Source: Wurfbainia villosa
Lineage: Eukaryota; Streptophyta; Magnoliopsida; Zingiberales; Zingiberaceae
DNA length: 64,000 bases
Direction: 5' to 3'
Assembly (NCBI GenBank): GCA_025175895.1
Contig: CM045991.1
Location: 76,061,174 to 76,125,173 of the forward strand
In this document: positions 35,646 through 46,593 of the stretch, piece by piece
How the letters are laid out: each line of letters begins with the position of its first letter
Numbering within the stretch: the first letter of the stretch is position 1
Translations under genes and position numbers: made by a program
The notes under the pieces: model-generated
What the model was told of the DNA's origin: nothing
The model's database searches: none
The model's input: only the letters and a program-made list of their open reading frames with translations

Positions 35646-35649
<4 letters not shown>

Positions 35650-36169
35650 CTCAACCATCCATATATATATATACATGCATATATGTATATATAAATGGTA
35701 ATATGCAAAGTGCCATCAGATACGGCAATGCAGCATGCATGGTCATGCCTGCTCACCCCTACTCGCTACCACGACCCCAGTGTGGCCTAGGTGGCACGAC
35801 ATGACAACTGTCCCAACTCACACCAACCACTGCTATAGAGTGGCCGAGTGGGCAGTATGATCAAGTAGCATATGAGCGTAAAGAGCTCGCTACACAACGG
35901 GGGTCCCTGCTGCTGGCCACTCCGACTAACACTACAAATGAGTGGTCGAGTACCACGCACCCAGGACAACTGCACGCAACTCCAACTACCATCGTCTATA
36001 GTGGTAGAGTGCGGCACAACAAATGCTCTACCCTCACACCAGTTACTCCTCGGGGAGTGCTCTGGGAGGCAAGATGACTGACGACTCTCTCAACCCCAAG
36101 GGAGACTATGTCGTCAGAATGCATGCAAATGACATGTGTATGCTGTCACACGTACAACCATCTACCACA

Positions 36170-36393
36170 GACTCTCTGTTCAGCAAAGAGTCATACCCAT
36201 CTAATCAATACTCTCTATCCTGTAGAGAGTTGTACTCAACAGATCGACGGACTCTCTATCCTGTAGAGAGTCGTACTCAACTGATCATAACTCTCTCTCC
36301 AATAGAGAGTCGTACTCGACTGATCATAACTCTCTCTCCAATAGAGAGTCGTACTCAACTGATCGACGCACTCTCTATCCGATAGAGAGTCGT
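36170..36393. repeat. 40-bp stem-loop array in G1 5' LTR
   Basis: Units at 36170, 36210, 36251, 36290, 36329 and 36370. Stems are ACTCTCTA/TAGAGAGT (8 bp), ACTCTCT/AGAGAGT (7 bp) and, in the last, ACTCTCTAT/ATAGAGAGT (9 bp), with loops of 3 to 7 bases. The 120-aa plus frame across it (36023-36385) is a product of repetition. Confidence 0.88.
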
Positions 36394-38299
36394 ACTCGAC
36401 TAATCATATCAAGCTGGGACCACCGGTCCACAGCGACACTCTAATCACCCTTCACTTAACCATTACACAACTCATGGTTGGTAACAGTATGCAACATACG
36501 AGTATTGGAAATAAATCCTACATTTAGGGCATTACCTACCCATAGATGACCTTTTTCCAATTTATAAATTGGGTCATCCCCCGTACTAACATTTACACCC
36601 TACTAAACATCTAGGCCAATTTACATCACATCTATAACTCCTAAATCATGATAGGGTATATGTGATATCAACAATTGAGCATAAATATATCCAACGATAA
36701 GTTCAAGCATACGATAATAAGAGCAGGGTCAAGGTAATATGAACACCTAACATGCTCATATCTTTGACTAAATCTGAATGCAATACATCTACCCGGACCA
36801 GGTAGGAAATTACCCACCTTCTAAGAAGCACAGAATAATATCTTCACGGTCGCGGTCCTATCTCGTATCCATGTCCTGCACATATCAAATATTATGATTA
36901 AGTGCAAGCATACAATGAAGGATCAAATCGACTCCTACATCAGCTTTTATATCCCAATCAACTTGATTGATCTAGTTACCTAATTAACCCAATCAATCTT
37001 CCACATCCATCCCTATATTTCATCATCAACCAACACCAGATCGGATAATGAAATAACCAATAGTATACATTCATAACAACCTAGCTCCTGCCTCACCTAG
37101 GTTAGCTTCAATTGCTAAATAGCTCCATCCAAATCAACTAGTTGAACTGCAACAACTCAGTTAAATTGGAAGCAGATTTCAATTCTAATAATCCTAAACT
37201 CCAAATCACACAACATTTAAATTTCTCTCAAACCTACTTTACCATCCATAGCCAAATCACAACCAACCAAAATTAACAACAATAAAGAAGAGAAAGCTAG
37301 ATTAGCTTACCAACCCTTATCCGATTCGTAGATTTGGCTTAGTCCACAATAAGATATGATGATACGAGAATCAATTCACTTGTAGAATCTGCCCCAGCTT
37401 GACTCATGAAACACCAAAGTTCTAGATTAGCATACTCATCGCAGGTCAACAATGAAGCTAAATAGAAATTGAAAAGAACCGATCAATTACCAGGAATTGA
37501 GCAAGGACAGATTCGATCACCTAGCTCGAATCCCTCCTCCCACAATGACCTCTAGAAACGACATCCTCCTCCTTGCAACAACCCCACAACCAATGCCTCG
37601 GAAGAAGACGGCTTGGTACGGCTGGTGATCGACCAAGCAGAGACTGGGCCTCACTCACAGCGAGAAGAAAGGTCGTCGACGAAGCAAGGCAGAGGAAGGC
37701 AACGATGTTGGGCTCGCGTTGATCGGTAGCAATGAGCGAGCAAGAAGTCTGAGACCGATGTGATGGATCAGCAAGAGGAGCAGCAACGCCGGCGAGATCA
37801 AGCTTCCGCGATCAGAAGGACGGCTGCTCGGAAGAGTGGAGCCGACGATGACAAAGAAATCGAGGATGAGGAAGGTAGCTCGTTGTGTTCGGTGTTGCTT
37901 GCGATTGGGGATGCCGCTTACGGTGTTAAGGTGTGGAGAAAAGAAAGCTAGGGCACAGGGAAGGGTAGCGACGAGTAGGCAGCAGCCGCGTGACGGCAAG
38001 GGTTGAGGCGCGGTGACTCAGCGACGTCGGTAGGGCTGCGGCGGAGATCGGGAACCGAGAGGGAGGGCTCGCGGCGTGAGAAATCAAAAGGGAGAGGGAT
38101 AGGAGAGGTCGCGCATTTCGGAAGGGAAGAGTCGACAGCGGCCGTTCGGTGAGGAAGAGGTGCAGTGGAGGAAAACTTGGAAAATAAGGGCGATGGCGAG
38201 AAATACGATGGCCGGCATTAAGAAATAGAGCGGGTGGGTCCATTAACGGGTCAGATTTAAGACCCGTTAAGTTTTTTTTTATCGGTATTTTACAGGAGC

Positions 38300-39098
38300 T
38301 CCTTGGGTTTACTAGGTATTCCTTAGGGATAACTTCCCTAGATACCCTCCTAATGACCCTCCTAGGCTTAGAATCCTTGGTCATTTGAGTCTTACCTAGG
38401 TTAACTCTAGGGGTAACTCCCCTTGTAGCCTTCTTAATAGCTTCCCTAGGTTTCCTTGAAACCTTAGCTACTAAGCACCTACCTTGGTCAACCTTAGGGA
38501 TGACTTCCCTATTGACCTTGGTTTTCCTAGACCTAGATTGTGTTCCATAATCGAATGGAATACTATGATAAGTCCTTTTGGGCTTAGGTTTGTGACCCAA
38601 ATCTTTATTGCCCATGGATGGTTCTTGTTTCCTATGCCTTTGACTTTGACTCCTAGACCTAGAATTTTGATCACTTGACCCTTGAAATTGATTTTGCATT
38701 TTCTTAAGGGTCTTCTCCAATTTCTCAAGTCTTGACCTCAAGACTTGATTTTCTAGCTCTAATTGTCCAATTTTTGAATTTTTGTTTAATCTTTGGGCAT
38801 TACCATTCCTTCTAGGCATAGGCCTAGTCCATTTAGGGTTGATACCTAGGTGATCCTCTATTTTCCTAATGGTCTCCCTAGGTAGAATAGGTCTAGAATT
38901 ATTATTTCTAGATTTGCCCTTAGATCTAAAATTACAAGATTTGGCACCTAAACAAAAGATTTTGTTATTTCTATTCCTAACATGCTTTTCATGATTATGC
39001 ACAATTGCAAGAGTATTAAAAGCATGCTTTTTATTATTAAAATTTGAAGGTGCGTTATTGAAATATACCTTAGGGTTTGCTTTTAAAGCTCCCCTATA
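38300..39098 (-). pseudogene. E2 gag, middle part (basic and coiled-coil region)
   Basis: Minus-strand frame between G2 and G1. It reads a basic, Asn/Arg-rich stretch, a coiled coil (LELENQVLRSRLEKLEKTLK), then long Lys/Arg-rich sequence. This is the C-terminal half of a SIRE-like gag. Bases 38295-38299 are the right TSD of G1 and 39094-39098 (CTATA) the left TSD of G2. The frame happens to continue 123 codons into the G1 LTR, making a false 392-aa frame (37926-39104). Confidence 0.8.
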
Positions 39099-41847
39099 TG
39101 TCACACCCCGAGGGAGACCCTGCCAGAGAAAAATCCGGCAGCATCTCCCCTGTACGGGTTACAATATGAAACTTACATACAAGGCCTACACGACCCACTA
39201 TACCTCGGTCAACACGATCGGAATAAAAACTACACACGCAGATCATAAATAGGCCTAGGATAACAATCAAAGTAAATAACAAATAGTCTGTAATATTTGG
39301 ACTTACACCTTCTTCCATTTGGGCAGGAATACCCAACCAAATCCAATCGAGTAAAAATATGAACAGAAGTCCATAAGGACATACCAAATATCACCAAAAC
39401 ATCCACGAGTACATAATCAAAATGCAAGTCCTAAACATATCTTCTAGTCAATACCCAAAACCATAAATCAAATAACAAGTAAACTATCATGACGAGGGGG
39501 TTTGGCAGCTAGACTCTCTTGACCACTTTATCCTGAAATAGATATAAAACCATGGGGTAAGTTCAATGAACTCAGCGGATAATAGTCGATATGCATAGAA
39601 GAATATAACTAACAATAATAATCATGTTAGTACAGTCTCCTAATCATATATAGGAAATGCATAAAAGAGAACTACAGAATGATTGTACTTACCTGAATCT
39701 CCTATCCTGACATAGAAGAGTGTGCCATACTAGCAGAAATAAAGTCGTCAAACCAAATACAAATATGTATCCTTTATGCATGGCAATCATATGCAACATC
39801 CAAGGTAGCAATAAAAATGCAACAAACACAATACAAATGTCATCCATGCAATATGCATGTGATGCAAATGACATGGTCACCCTTGACGCCAGTCAGCCGC
39901 CTCACACGTGATGGTGAAGCTGAGTGGGTAGGGCTATGACAACTGTGCACTCTGCCATCACTGCTCCTGAGTGATCGAGTGGACAGGATGCTGTCATAGT
40001 ATACCTATTCTCCTACCCCAAACAGAGTGGGGGAGCAAAGCTCTCATCTCCCGGTGTCGTAGACCAGAGGAGGGATCCCTGCCCGCTACCACGCTGCCTC
40101 ATCGCTACCCATTAGTGGACCAGCGGAGCCTGACAGAGCCACTGCACACACCCTCTTGATGTACCACTAACCCATGAGTTGCAGCGTGTGCAAACCATGT
40201 AACTGGCTGCGAGCTCAACTACAAAGGAACCCCATCCTGCCAGCATGCAATCATGCAAGATGGTGCATGACACTAAAGCATGTAACACCAACTAAAATAC
40301 GTCTCCGAATAATATGCACAACAAATAGATACATATCAATGACCTAAATAAAACAGGGAAGGTATAACTAACAGCTATCCAAAGCATGTATCAAGTAGGC
40401 ACAATAACATACAAGGCAGTTAAACATAACAATTATTGCAAGCTATAACCAACTAAGCATATCTATATGACATTATCTAAAAGATAAGTCAAAATACCCG
40501 CCTGATATAATGCTCGAAAAGTGAAACCTTCATGCCTGTGGACCTGCCTCGTGACCGAAACCTACATATAGCATAATTACCATCAAATACAAGCACACGA
40601 CAACGATTAAATCAGATCCTACATGAACACACTCATCCACAACCATTCATAGCCGTCACAGCCGTTCATAGCCCTTCATAACCTACTGTTACACCAAATT
40701 AGGGATCTAACTCCCTAATTGACATCCCCATTGCAAATCCATTTTTATCCACTTCATCAAAGCCCATTAACAACCCTTCACAGTCGGCAAAACCTCATAG
40801 CCATCTCAAATGACCAAACCTCCAATTCACAGCCAACTATTCCTAAACAGGAACCCTCAAATCACACTACCTCGACACACATTCACAATCTAGAAATTAT
40901 AAATAAAGAGAACAGTAAATCCATCTTACCAGTCCTAGAAAACTCCACTGGCAGCCTCCTTCCCAATTCCTCTGTCCACTGGAAAACCATTTCCCGCATC
41001 ACAAACCGAGCTAAACCAAAGAAGATGCACCGTAAAGTACACGAATGATAGATCAAGCTTACCAATGGATGGAACCTCCTCCTGATAGTTTTTCCTCCCC
41101 AATTGCTCAGTTCGTCGGAACTGGAATTAGGGCACAGTGGTGCTTAGCGAGCTGCTCTGTCGGCGATACGGCGACGACCACTAGCAGCAAAGGAGAGATT
41201 GGACAATAGCAGTGCTCGATCTCTGTCGTGGCCGACTAAAAGCGAAGAAATGAAATCAGCGACATCTCCATCGACCGAGGTGATGGTGGAAACTAGAGTC
41301 GATGCTGCCGCGGGCACATGGTGTCGTGTGGCGGACGTGTGGTAGGCCGAGCGAGGCGTCGAAACTCTCGGTGGTAGGTGCAATCAGCGGCGATCTTTGC
41401 GCGTGTGGCGGCTCAGTCGTCGGCACAACACATTAGGAGAGGCCGTCGACGGAGAGGAGATCGCGAAGGGAAAAATCACAGGGGGGAAAACAACTCACGT
41501 CGTTGGGGGAAAGAAGTTATTGCGAGAGAGAAACCGCAAGGGAGAGATGTGGTCGTGAGAGGAAGAGGGCGTCGGGCGCGATGGGGAAAGAAAATCGGGG
41601 AATTAGGAAGTTAAAACCTAGATTTATAACTAACCTAGGTTAATTAATCCTATTAACTAGTCTAAACAGGCCCCTTTAAAAGCCTGTTTTTCTTATCCCC
41701 GTAATTATCTCGTACAAGCCCCGTTTAAACCCAGAAAAATTCTGGAAAAATTCCTAAAATTCTCCAAAAATCCTGAAATAATTCCCATGATTATTTTCCC
41801 TAAATTTTGGCCATAAAATTTATATTTTAAATTTTCCATTTTTAACA
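39099..41847 (-). repeat. 3' LTR of G2
   Basis: Pairs with 46594-49339. Contains stem-loops of the TCACT/AGTGA type at 39950-40200 and a GC-rich block at 41100-41620. Confidence 0.93.
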
Positions 41848-41862
41848 TTCTCCCCCACTAAT
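41848..41862 (-). promoter_or_regulatory. Polypurine tract of G2
   Basis: TAGTGGGGGAGAA on the - strand directly before the 3' LTR. Confidence 0.8.
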
Positions 41863-41939
41863 AAAAATTTGGTCCCCAAATTTCCTACTCAAATGCATAA
41901 TGAGTAAGAGATACCACAAGTACTGAAAATATATCTCAC

Positions 41940-42730
41940 GTACCTTAAGTAAACAGGTGGGGGTATTGAGCGCTGATCTTTTCTTCAAGCTCCCAAGTAG
42001 CCTCCTCATCGATGTGGTGACTCCACCTGACCTTGACAAGTCGCACAATCTTGTTCCGCAACTGTCATTCCTTGTGATCTAGAATCCGTACCGGAACCTC
42101 TGCGTAAGTAGCATCAGGTTGAATGGAACCTGACACATCTGACAGAATATGGGTAGAGTCTGGCACATACTTCCTCAACATGGACACATGAAACACTTCT
42201 TGAATACCCGTCAAGGACGGTGGTAGCGTTAGGCGGTAAGCGACTGCTCCAATCCTCTCCAAAATCTCAAATGAACCAATGTACCTAGGAGCTAGCTTAC
42301 CATGGAAGCCAAATCTCTTCACCCCCTTTCATGGGTGAGACTCACAGGAATACATGATCACCAATAGAGAACTCCAGAGGTCTCCGTCTCCGATCTGCAT
42401 AACTCTTCTGACGATCCTATGCTCTGTCATCCTTTGTCTGCTAGTATGGACCAACCCTGCCTCATGCTGAGCTCTATGGGGTCCTAGCAACTGGTCCTCC
42501 CCAACCTCCCCCCAGAGGGTGGGTGTCCAACACCGACTACTATATAATGCTTCAAACAGTGCCATTTGGATAACCGAATGATGGCTGTTGCTGTAGGCGA
42601 ATTCTACTAATGGCAAGTGGTCCTCCCAGCTGCCCCCAAAATCCATAATGATATGCTTCCACTTCCATTCCGGAATCGAAATTTCCTGAAGCATCTCTTC
42701 CTTTCCGAATTCTAAATAATCTCCCAACAC
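41940..42730 (-). pseudogene. G2 integrase C-terminus and chromodomain, core deleted
   Basis: The minus frame 42329-42730 reads the IPEWKWKHIIMD motif that precedes the integrase core and then, at about 42637, jumps directly to the GGSWEDHLPLVEFAYSN motif that follows it, so all three catalytic residues are gone. The next frame (42065-42322) reads GPRYIGSF-like, RIGAVAYRL and VFHVSMLRKY. The last part (41940-42064) reads the chromodomain tail VKVRWSHHIDEEATWELE. At least two frame changes. Non-functional. Confidence 0.87.
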
Positions 42731-44489
42731 TGTTCATAGGCTCCCACTTCCATCACAGTACGTAACCCTACTGGTCACTAATATTCCACCTTTACTAGTT
42801 GACACACTGAACACTAGACTACGAAATCAACTATGTCCTGCATGTCGTTCCACCACGGAGAACGTTTCAATACTTGCTAATTTCGGATTCACTCCAAATA
42901 AATCACCGATCTCGAATGATGAGTCCTCTATAGCAACTCGTTCGGAAATGAATGCAACTCTGTAACCCACTATTCTCCTCAGAGACAGAGATGGTGAATT
43001 ATCTTTTCACAAGAGAAGTCCATCTACCATCCAAAGTCCACTCCACCACACACTCTGTAAGTGCATGGGAGGCTATCGCGACCAAACTTCCTTGTTACAA
43101 CCGTTCATATTCTAGCTACTCTATAGTAGCTATCCAGTAGCTAGCCAAAATCCCATGAGCATTCCTACTCCTCACCTCTGAAAAACAACATAATAACTGC
43201 TAAGTCCACGTCATATATATGATGGCTTATCTCGCAGTTCTTTAACTGCCGTAAGGTTAGGATACATCTTATTCAATAGCATCGGAATCGCTCCGATCCC
43301 CGAAATGATGAATCCATGTACCCTACCCTTCCATCCACACCAGAATGATTAATCAACACTAGCGTAAAAGTCAACCATCGTCTGAGCCGTGAAACTAGTT
43401 TCACAAGCTTCAGACTAAGTAAATTCCATCACCTTCCTGGTCCAACCAGTCAGCAATGTAGTACCGCTAAAACATCCTATCCATATCTATGGTAATAATC
43501 AAATCAATACCAAGAAACTACCATCTACGGTGGTTGAGTGCGCAACTCCCATTTACCACCATCAACAGTGGCCAAGTTACGCAACTCCAACGACCACAAC
43601 TAATCCAATCGTGTCCAGAATACACGACTTCCCAAATCCCTGAACGACTAAGTTGTCAATAAGTCTAATAAGATAATCAAAAGCTCATACAATTCATACC
43701 AAGTATGAAATTGTCGTCGTTACACACCTGCATTTTCTTTACTCTAGGCTGATGATATAACAATCATCACAACCACAATGATAATTATATGACACCATGT
43801 CACTACAATATCATCACACCAGTCATAAATCAATCCTAGAGTATACACAGGTGTCCTATAGCTGATCTAAATAGATCCTCTATCCACAATGAAGGATATT
43901 CATTTCCTCCCACAACTACCGCATTCTATCATCGATAATCGATGCATAATCTCAAAGGTCCATCTCTCTTTTAACAAGGAGTTCAGAATCTTCTCTAGAA
44001 GAAATACTGGGACAGATAAATATCCCATCCAACACCTCCTATAATAAGGTAAAATGATCTTTCATCGTCTTGACCAGTGTAGGTATACATGCCTTATCCA
44101 TAACCAAATCACTAATAGTAGGGACTAATATTTTGTGAGGGTTTACTTTTTGTCCTTCAAATTGGTGGCTAGCAGGCCAAATGCCTAGCTTCCTAATTCG
44201 ACATCAGTCGGCACCTCTAAAGAGTCCGTACTTCTGAAATCATCGTTAGGTTCCACAAGGTCAATATGTCATCGACCTCGTCCCCGACCATGAGTAGGGG
44301 CAATTTCACTAAGTCAATACTTTTTCTAACCACTAAAGTACAGTAACCACTAAAGACAATACTTTTCCTATAGCTCAGAGATATCCTTCAGCTTGCCTAG
44401 TCCCAAAACACGAGAACTCCCAAAACTCCAAGGAAAAGAAAATCCTCGAAACACAAAACCCATAAACCAAATCCGCAAACCAATAAAAT

Positions 44490-46390
44490 TGTCACGTCCT
44501 GGGGGTATATCCGTCATCCAAATGATGGAGGAGCCCCTTAGTGACAATATTCAGAAATACATGGACTAAATCTGATAAAAACCTCGAAATAATAATAGAA
44601 ATACAAGTATTTTATTAACTGCATGCATGCATGACTAAACCTATATCAATTAAAGTAAAATAGTTTTATGACACCAAATTAAATTGCGACAAAATCCAAA
44701 GTGCATAAATAAAATGCAATACCGATAAAGTAAATAAAGCGGCATCTCCACGATGCAGTGGGACAAGCACGATAAGGGACTCTCTGAGCGACACAAAGGT
44801 AGGTCAACAGGACACGTCCTCCATCAGTTAACCTAGAGGATAAGTGAGGAGGGGATAAGTACAACCACTCAGTGGATGGATAGACAATAGTGCATAATCA
44901 TAATGCACATTATGGAAGTCAAAGGAAACAACTAGAGTAACCCAACCCTCAAAGTACCAATATCAGTCTGCAACTAACCTGGTCAGCAGTATAACAAATA
45001 TACCTGTAACATACACAACCACTGCAATCTACATGCAATGCACATCCAGATATCACGACAATGCCTCGTGGCTCTCGCACACAAAGGGAACTGTCTATAA
45101 GCTACCGCGAATGTAACTCGTGGGCCGACACTCAATAGCACTGTCTACGTGCAACTACATGCTACCACGAATGAGACTCATGGATAGACAGACAGTATAT
45201 AGATATCTAGTTATTGACTGCACGCACTAGCATACTACCACTAATAGGTCGCGTGGTCAGACGATTATCCTAGGTTATTAAGCCTAGGGTTATCCAATAC
45301 ATCCAGCATAGAACGACTATCAACGTCGACAAAGATCATCGATCTACAATTAAACCCATTGAGGTGGTCAAGCGAGGGTTTCAACGCCTCTAATACGAAA
45401 TGTTTACCAAAGTCGATAAAGATCATCGACTTATAAATAAACAAGTCGAGATGGTTAAGTCTAGCGTTCCAACCCTTCTAACATGATCGGTTATCAAGGT
45501 CGATAAAAATCACAAGTCCACTAATAAAAACGTCGAGACGATTGATCATAGCGTTTTGTCCCAACTAACAGGAAACGCCTATCAAGGCCAATAAGGACAA
45601 CCCATCCGGCAAGAGGGTTAAGCCTAAATTATATCCTTTCTACCAGTTTAATCATGTATGCTATAACATGCTACCACGAACAGATCTCGTGGGTACTTAA
45701 GATGTAAAGTAGCCATCTAGCTACAGACGTTATACGAATCCGATTATCATCAACTCCGAACGGATAATGCAAGAGTATAACTTTACAGTAGATTATCTCA
45801 ACCATGCATAAGAGATATATTCGACCATAGATATACAAAGCAACCATAGGGAGACTCCAGTGTAAACTTTTCTCAACCACGAATGGGTGATATAGTTGGC
45901 AGCCGAGATATGAACAATGTTATATACCCTCTAAGGATTAATCACATCCTAATCATACGACCTCTACTAGTCCAATCACTATATCAACTGAAATAGTAAA
46001 TGGATAAACATATACCAATAAGCACATCCAGATTATTACACCTAGGGTTCCAACACCTAGGGTTTTACTAATGTTTCATTCCTGAGATCCGCTCCTACAG
46101 AATAACCTCATCTAAGTTATTCTATCTCTACTAGTCTTAATCATGGTATCCACCGCAATAACACCTAACCAAATATACACATAACAATGATATCAAATAA
46201 CGACAGCATAATCATACTAATGGAAATCAATGGTTAAAATTAATAGGGTATAACTAAAGGGGTCATGATAGTACAAAGTCAAAGCAATATGCTATAGAGC
46301 ATCTAGTGCAAATATACCCTAAATCACGTAAGCAACATAATCATATCATCATGCACTAAATCTAGAGAATGTATCTCTAGAATTTATTCA
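44490..46390 (-). repeat. Possible gypsy LTR fragment (F) inside G2
   Basis: TGTCACGTCCTGGGGG at 44490 looks like the outer end of a gypsy LTR. It is preceded by ACCAATAAAAT, matching the sequence beside the PBS of D (ACCAATAAAGT), but the PBS itself is eroded. A CCACGA/TCGTGG stem-loop lies near 45675. The right end is not defined. It may be an old insertion or captured sequence. Confidence 0.4.
45310..45640. repeat. 87-bp imperfect tandem repeats (4 units)
   Basis: The phrase GTCGATAAAGATCATCGAC and variants recurs near 45328, 45415, 45502 and 45590, each followed by GTCGAGATGGTTAAG-like and GCGTTTCAACCC-like words. Confidence 0.78.
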
Positions 46391-46573
46391 CCTGTTAGTC
46401 GTCTGGAGATGTCCTGTTGCCGCCAAATCCCCTAATTGACCTCGTCAATAATACTTCGAACTTCCGAAACATAAAAATCATCGAAAATCCATACAAATCC
46501 GAAATTACTCAAGTTAACCTGCCAAACATGGCGAACTCCAAAAACCCAAAGACCCTAAGGAACTCGAAACCTA

Positions 46574-46586
46574 TGCTCTGATACCA
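46574..46586 (-). promoter_or_regulatory. Primer binding site of G2
   Basis: TGGTATCAGAGCA on the - strand, 7 bp from the LTR. tRNA-Met type. Confidence 0.87.
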
Positions 46587-46593
46587 AATAAAT

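Larger units (their letters stand above)
26969..38294 (-). mobile_element. Gypsy element G1 (chromovirus-type), complete ends
   Basis: 11.3 kb, minus strand. LTRs 26969-30419 (3,451 bp) and 34790-38294 (3,505 bp), TGTAAAATACC to GTGACA in element sense. TSD GGAGC at 26964-26968 and 38295-38299. PBS for tRNA-Met at 34769-34782, polypurine tract at 30420. The internal region is only 4.4 kb and keeps recognisable integrase and chromodomain remnants. It is inserted in E2 gag. Confidence 0.93.
34790..38294 (-). repeat. 5' LTR of G1
   Basis: Pairs with 26969-30419. Contains (TA)n at 35607-35645, longer than in the 3' LTR, the stem-loop array at 36170-36393, and the GC-rich block 37530-38180. Confidence 0.93.
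42731..46573 (-). other. Degenerate internal region of G2
   Basis: No usable frame in 3.8 kb. The part 42780-44060 is homologous to the G1 internal region 31250-32480. From about 44390 a leader-like sequence and then a second LTR-like start at 44490 follow (next entry). The true G2 leader is 46391-46573. Confidence 0.6.

Noticed and set aside
36023..36385. 120-aa plus frame with repeated SPIESRTQLI
   Set aside because: Translation of the 40-bp stem-loop array; not a protein family.
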